Positions 61,275-64,000 of a stretch of DNA of 64,000 nt are shown piece by piece. Each line of letters starts with the position of its first letter. The stretch's first letter is position 1. A model generated the notes under the pieces. It saw nothing but the letters and a program-made list of their open reading frames with translations, had not been told where the DNA came from and did no database searches. The position numbers and the translations under genes were made by a program. The stretch is taken from positions 40,855 through 104,854 of the forward strand of contig CANRDY010000003.1 of assembly GCA_947629515.1 (NCBI GenBank), written 5' to 3'. The stretch comes from an uncultured Clostridia bacterium (GTDB taxonomy: Bacteria; Bacillota; Clostridia; Christensenellales; Borkfalkiaceae).

Positions 61275-64000
61275 ATGAAACGTAAATTTTTGATTGTTTT
61301 TCTTGCAATAATTTGCGCGGTTTGTTGCGCGGCTTTGTTTGCCGCGTGCGCCGTTGACGATTCGAACGGCAAAGACGGCGCGACCAATCAAACCCAACAG
61401 GGCGGCACGGGAAGCTCGGGCGGAACCGACAGCGGCACGGGAAGCTCGGGCGGAACGGGCGGCAACACGCAAAAACCTGCGACTCATGTCCATTCCTATG
61501 GGAATTGGGAAATAATTTCCCCCGCAACGCATACGACGGCGGGCACACGCCGAAAATATTGTTCATGCGGGGAACACATCGATGAGACCATTCCCAAGAC
61601 TACGGCGCACGAGTATGGGAATTGGAAAACAACGCGCGAGGCAACGCACCTCGTCGCGGGCGAAAAACAGCGCACTTGCCCGTGCGGCGAAGTCGAAACA
61701 GAGGCGATCCCCAAGACGACGGAGCACACCTTTTTGCCTTATTCTCACAAGGACGCAACTTGCACGGAAGCGGGCGAGGACGTTTTGCGGTGCGAATGTG
61801 GAGCGGAAAAGCGCAACACTATCTCTCCGTCTCATACATACGACCATTGCGAATGTACTGTATGCGGGGCGATAAAACCGGGCGCGATTGCAGTCGAAGC
61901 CTACGTTGACAATAAATTATATGACACGCTCTATACAGATACCGAATATGGTTACAAAATCGAGTTGCCCACAGTTCCGCCTGATTGGAAGGTCGATAAA
62001 AGCATATTATTTTATTTCGACGGGTGGTACACCGATAAAGATTATACCACATTGGCGACCGGAAAGGAAGTATATCGTACGCCTTCTGCGATTTATGGGC
62101 AGCAATACATCAACGATAAATGGAGCTGCGAATGCACGTTTTCAAATAACGAAGCGACAATCACGAAAGTAAATTTAAAATACGGGTCAACATACGCAAC
62201 AACGATTTTTATACCGCGCTATATCAATTCGTTTCCTGTTACAGGAATTGCAGATAATGCTTTTAAAGGACAAACAACTATTCGCTATATATTTTTGAGC
62301 GATACAATACGGACGATCGGTGCGTCGGCATTTGAAGGTTGTAATTCCATGCTGAAAGTATTTTTTTCCGAAGGGCTTACGTCAATCGGAAGGGTTGCGT
62401 TCCGTGATTGCACAGGTCTTACGAGAGTTTATATATCAGACTTAAAAGCATGGTGCAATATTGAGTTTAATGATAACCCTTTGAAATATGCACATAATCT
62501 ATATTTAAATGATGAACTTGTAACAGATATTACTGCCGATATGTTGCAAGGCGTAACCGAAATTAAAGATTATGCGTTCAATGGTTACACAAGCCTTAAA
62601 AGCATAACGATTCCCGACAGCGTTACTTCTATCGGCGGTTATGCGTTCAATGGTTGCACAAACCTTGAAAGTATAACAATACCCGATAGTGTTACTTCTA
62701 TTGACTATGGTGCGTTCTATGGTTGCACAAGCCTTACAAGCATAACCATACCCGACAGTGTTACTTCTATCGACGGTTATGCGTTCAATGGTTGCACAAA
62801 ACTTGAAAAGGTATATTGGAATGCAAAAAATTGCGAAACGGCAAGAAATAGTAATGATCCAATATTCGGCGGTTGTACTGCACTCACTACTGTCTATATC
62901 GGAGAAAATGTAGAGAGTATTCCAAATTGTGCGTTCCGTGATTGCACAAGCCTTGAAAGCATAACTATACCCGCCAGCGTTACTTCTATCGGCGGTTATG
63001 CGTTCTATAATTGCACAAGCCTTGAAAAGATATATTGGAATGCAAAAAATTGCGAAACGGCAGGAAATAGTAGTTATCCAATATTCGACGGTTGCACGGC
63101 ACTCACAACTGTCTATATCGGAGAAAATGTAGAGAGTATTCCAAATTATGCGTTCTGTGATTGCTCAAAACTTAAAAACATAACCATACCCGACAGTGTT
63201 ACTTCTATCGGTGATGAGGCGTTCTATTATTGCGAAAGCCTTACAAGCATAACCATACCCGACAGCGTTACTTCTATCGGCGATAGTGCGTTCAGTGGTT
63301 GCTCCAATCTTGAAAGTATTACTTTACCGTTTGTGGGGGGAAGTATAAAAACGTCAAATGATACCTATCAATATCCGTTTGGTTATATTTTTGGCACATC
63401 AAGTTATTCAGGCGCATCGGCAGTGACACAATATTATTATGGAAGTAGCACAAGCTCAACCACTAATTCCACTTATTATATCCCCGATTCGTTAAAAACC
63501 GTAACGATAACTGGCGGCAATATATTATACGGGGCATTCAATAATTGCAAATATATTACAAGTATTGCTATTCCCGACAGTGTAACTTCTATCGGCATTA
63601 GGGCGTTCATGGGTTGCACAAACCTTACAAGCATAACCATATCCGACAGTGTAACTTCTATCGGCTATAGTGCGTTTGATTATTGCACAAGTCTTGAAAG
63701 CATAACTATACCTGACAGTGTAACTTCTATTGGAAGTAGTGCGTTCAGTGGTTGTGTAGCTGAAATTAAATGGGGAGATAAACCTTCTATTCAAGAGATA
63801 GGTAGTTCTGCTTTTAGTGGATATGAAGGAACAAGCATAACAATTCCCGACAGCGTTACTTCTATCGGCTATGAGGCGTTCTGGTATTGCACAAGCCTTG
63901 AAAGCATAACCATACCCGACAGCGTAACTTCTATTGGCGATAGTGCGTTCCGAGGTTGCACAAGCCTTGAAAGTATTACTTTGCCTTTTGTGGGTGGAAG
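61275..64000 (+). CDS. BspA-type leucine-rich-repeat surface lipoprotein, C-terminus outside window
   Basis: Open for 908 codons to the window edge. The signal peptide ends at LFAAC (Cys 25), followed by a Gly/Ser/Thr linker, as in lipoproteins. Next come three or four repeats with CxCG pairs (YCSCGEHIDETIPKTTAH; TCPCGEVETEAIPKTTEH; RCECGAEK), then a Listeria-Bacteroides-type beta repeat (FYFDGWYTDKDYTT). From about residue 315 there are many 23-residue LRR_5 units of the form LESITIPDSVTSIGGYAFNG, as in BspA adhesins. The LRR part is AT-rich. GAGGTG ribosome site; controlled by the divergent XRE gene. Confidence 0.88.
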   Translation, partial: MKRKFLIVFLAIICAVCCAALFAACAVDDSNGKDGATNQTQQGGTGSSGGTDSGTGSSGGTGGNTQKPATHVHSYGNWEIISPATHTTAGTRRKYCSCGEHIDETIPKTTAHEYGNWKTTREATHLVAGEKQRTCPCGEVETEAIPKTTEHTFLPYSHKDATCTEAGEDVLRCECGAEKRNTISPSHTYDHCECTVCGAIKPGAIAVEAYVDNKLYDTLYTDTEYGYKIELPTVPPDWKVDKSILFYFDGWYTDKDYTTLATGKEVYRTPSAIYGQQYINDKWSCECTFSNNEATITKVNLKYGSTYATTIFIPRYINSFPVTGIADNAFKGQTTIRYIFLSDTIRTIGASAFEGCNSMLKVFFSEGLTSIGRVAFRDCTGLTRVYISDLKAWCNIEFNDNPLKYAHNLYLNDELVTDITADMLQGVTEIKDYAFNGYTSLKSITIPDSVTSIGGYAFNGCTNLESITIPDSVTSIDYGAFYGCTSLTSITIPDSVTSIDGYAFNGCTKLEKVYWNAKNCETARNSNDPIFGGCTALTTVYIGENVESIPNCAFRDCTSLESITIPASVTSIGGYAFYNCTSLEKIYWNAKNCETAGNSSYPIFDGCTALTTVYIGENVESIPNYAFCDCSKLKNITIPDSVTSIGDEAFYYCESLTSITIPDSVTSIGDSAFSGCSNLESITLPFVGGSIKTSNDTYQYPFGYIFGTSSYSGASAVTQYYYGSSTSSTTNSTYYIPDSLKTVTITGGNILYGAFNNCKYITSIAIPDSVTSIGIRAFMGCTNLTSITISDSVTSIGYSAFDYCTSLESITIPDSVTSIGSSAFSGCVAEIKWGDKPSIQEIGSSAFSGYEGTSITIPDSVTSIGYEAFWYCTSLESITIPDSVTSIGDSAFRGCTSLESITLPFVGG
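62560..64000 (+). repeat. 69-bp LRR_5 coding repeats
   Basis: Units of about 69 bp centred on ATACCCGACAGTGTTACTTC recur at least ten times, with high identity between several. Longer higher-order repeats also occur: the segment around GAATGCAAAAAATTGCGAAA appears at 62818 and 63039. This indicates expansion by recombination. Confidence 0.9.

Overview
The window is a chromosomal segment, roughly half G+C, of an endospore-forming anaerobic Bacillota, most likely class Clostridia. Support for this comes from sporulation genes (yabP, yabQ, cwlD, a SpoVB-like flippase and a sigH-type sigma factor), clostridial gene orders (dgt-dnaG-rpoD-trmK, dnaX-ybaB-recR, mrnC-rlmB-sigH), several sigma-A promoters with 17-bp spacers, AGGAG-type ribosome sites and a pyruvate formate-lyase. 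Gut-type surface proteins and dispersed intergenic repeats suggest an uncultured intestinal lineage; that placement is inference.

Layout. 1-4.4 kb: dgt, dnaG, rpoD, trmK (minus strand). 4.6-10.4 kb: shikimate operon read leftward from a promoter near 10.46 kb, headed by a degenerate ComEC-type metallo-beta-lactamase protein, then aroC, aroB, aroE, aroQ, aroK and an SDR reductase, mostly joined by 4-bp ATGA overlaps. 10.7-14.6 kb: tRNA-Thr(CGU), a macrodomain hydrolase, a TetR regulator with a divergent membrane protein, a SPOR-like protein and a polysaccharide deacetylase. 14.7-21.3 kb: pyrB-C-F-K-D-E for UMP synthesis, with a promoter, a short leader ORF and an intrinsic terminator ahead of pyrB. 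21.3-27.4 kb: a phosphoesterase, possible spore-related proteins, a SpoVB-like flippase, an AT-rich XRE/SLOG pair and two half-size TSUP transporter genes.

27.5-43.4 kb: a 1444-residue surface protein with a possible membrane anchor at each end, an RsmF-type rRNA methyltransferase, a DnaQ-like exonuclease, serS, a CtpE-like P-type ATPase, gyrA and gyrB. 43.5-49.9 kb: an M50 protease, gppA, divIC, yabQ, yabP, a repeat-rich intergenic block with a candidate structured RNA, bipA and gpsA. 50-55.8 kb: recR, ybaB, dnaX, sigH, rlmB, mrnC and divergent cwlD. 56-59.6 kb: the pfl operon. 59.7-64 kb: a hemolysin III-family protein, an XRE regulator and a BspA-type leucine-rich-repeat lipoprotein that runs off the window.

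The most notable system is the pfl operon. Pyruvate formate-lyase is encoded in two pieces: a 674-residue protein with the Cys-Cys active site, and a separate 77-residue protein carrying the glycyl-radical loop with its own ribosome site. The activase gene pflA precedes them, and upstream lies a consensus promoter followed by a ZTP (pfl-motif) riboswitch with an overlapping terminator. Also notable are the pyrBI-like leader upstream of pyrB, the ComEC-like protein that has lost its metal ligands, the alternating-hairpin array and three-domain RNA candidate at 46.35-46.95 kb, and a 47-bp tandem duplication of a translational start region at 44.4 kb.
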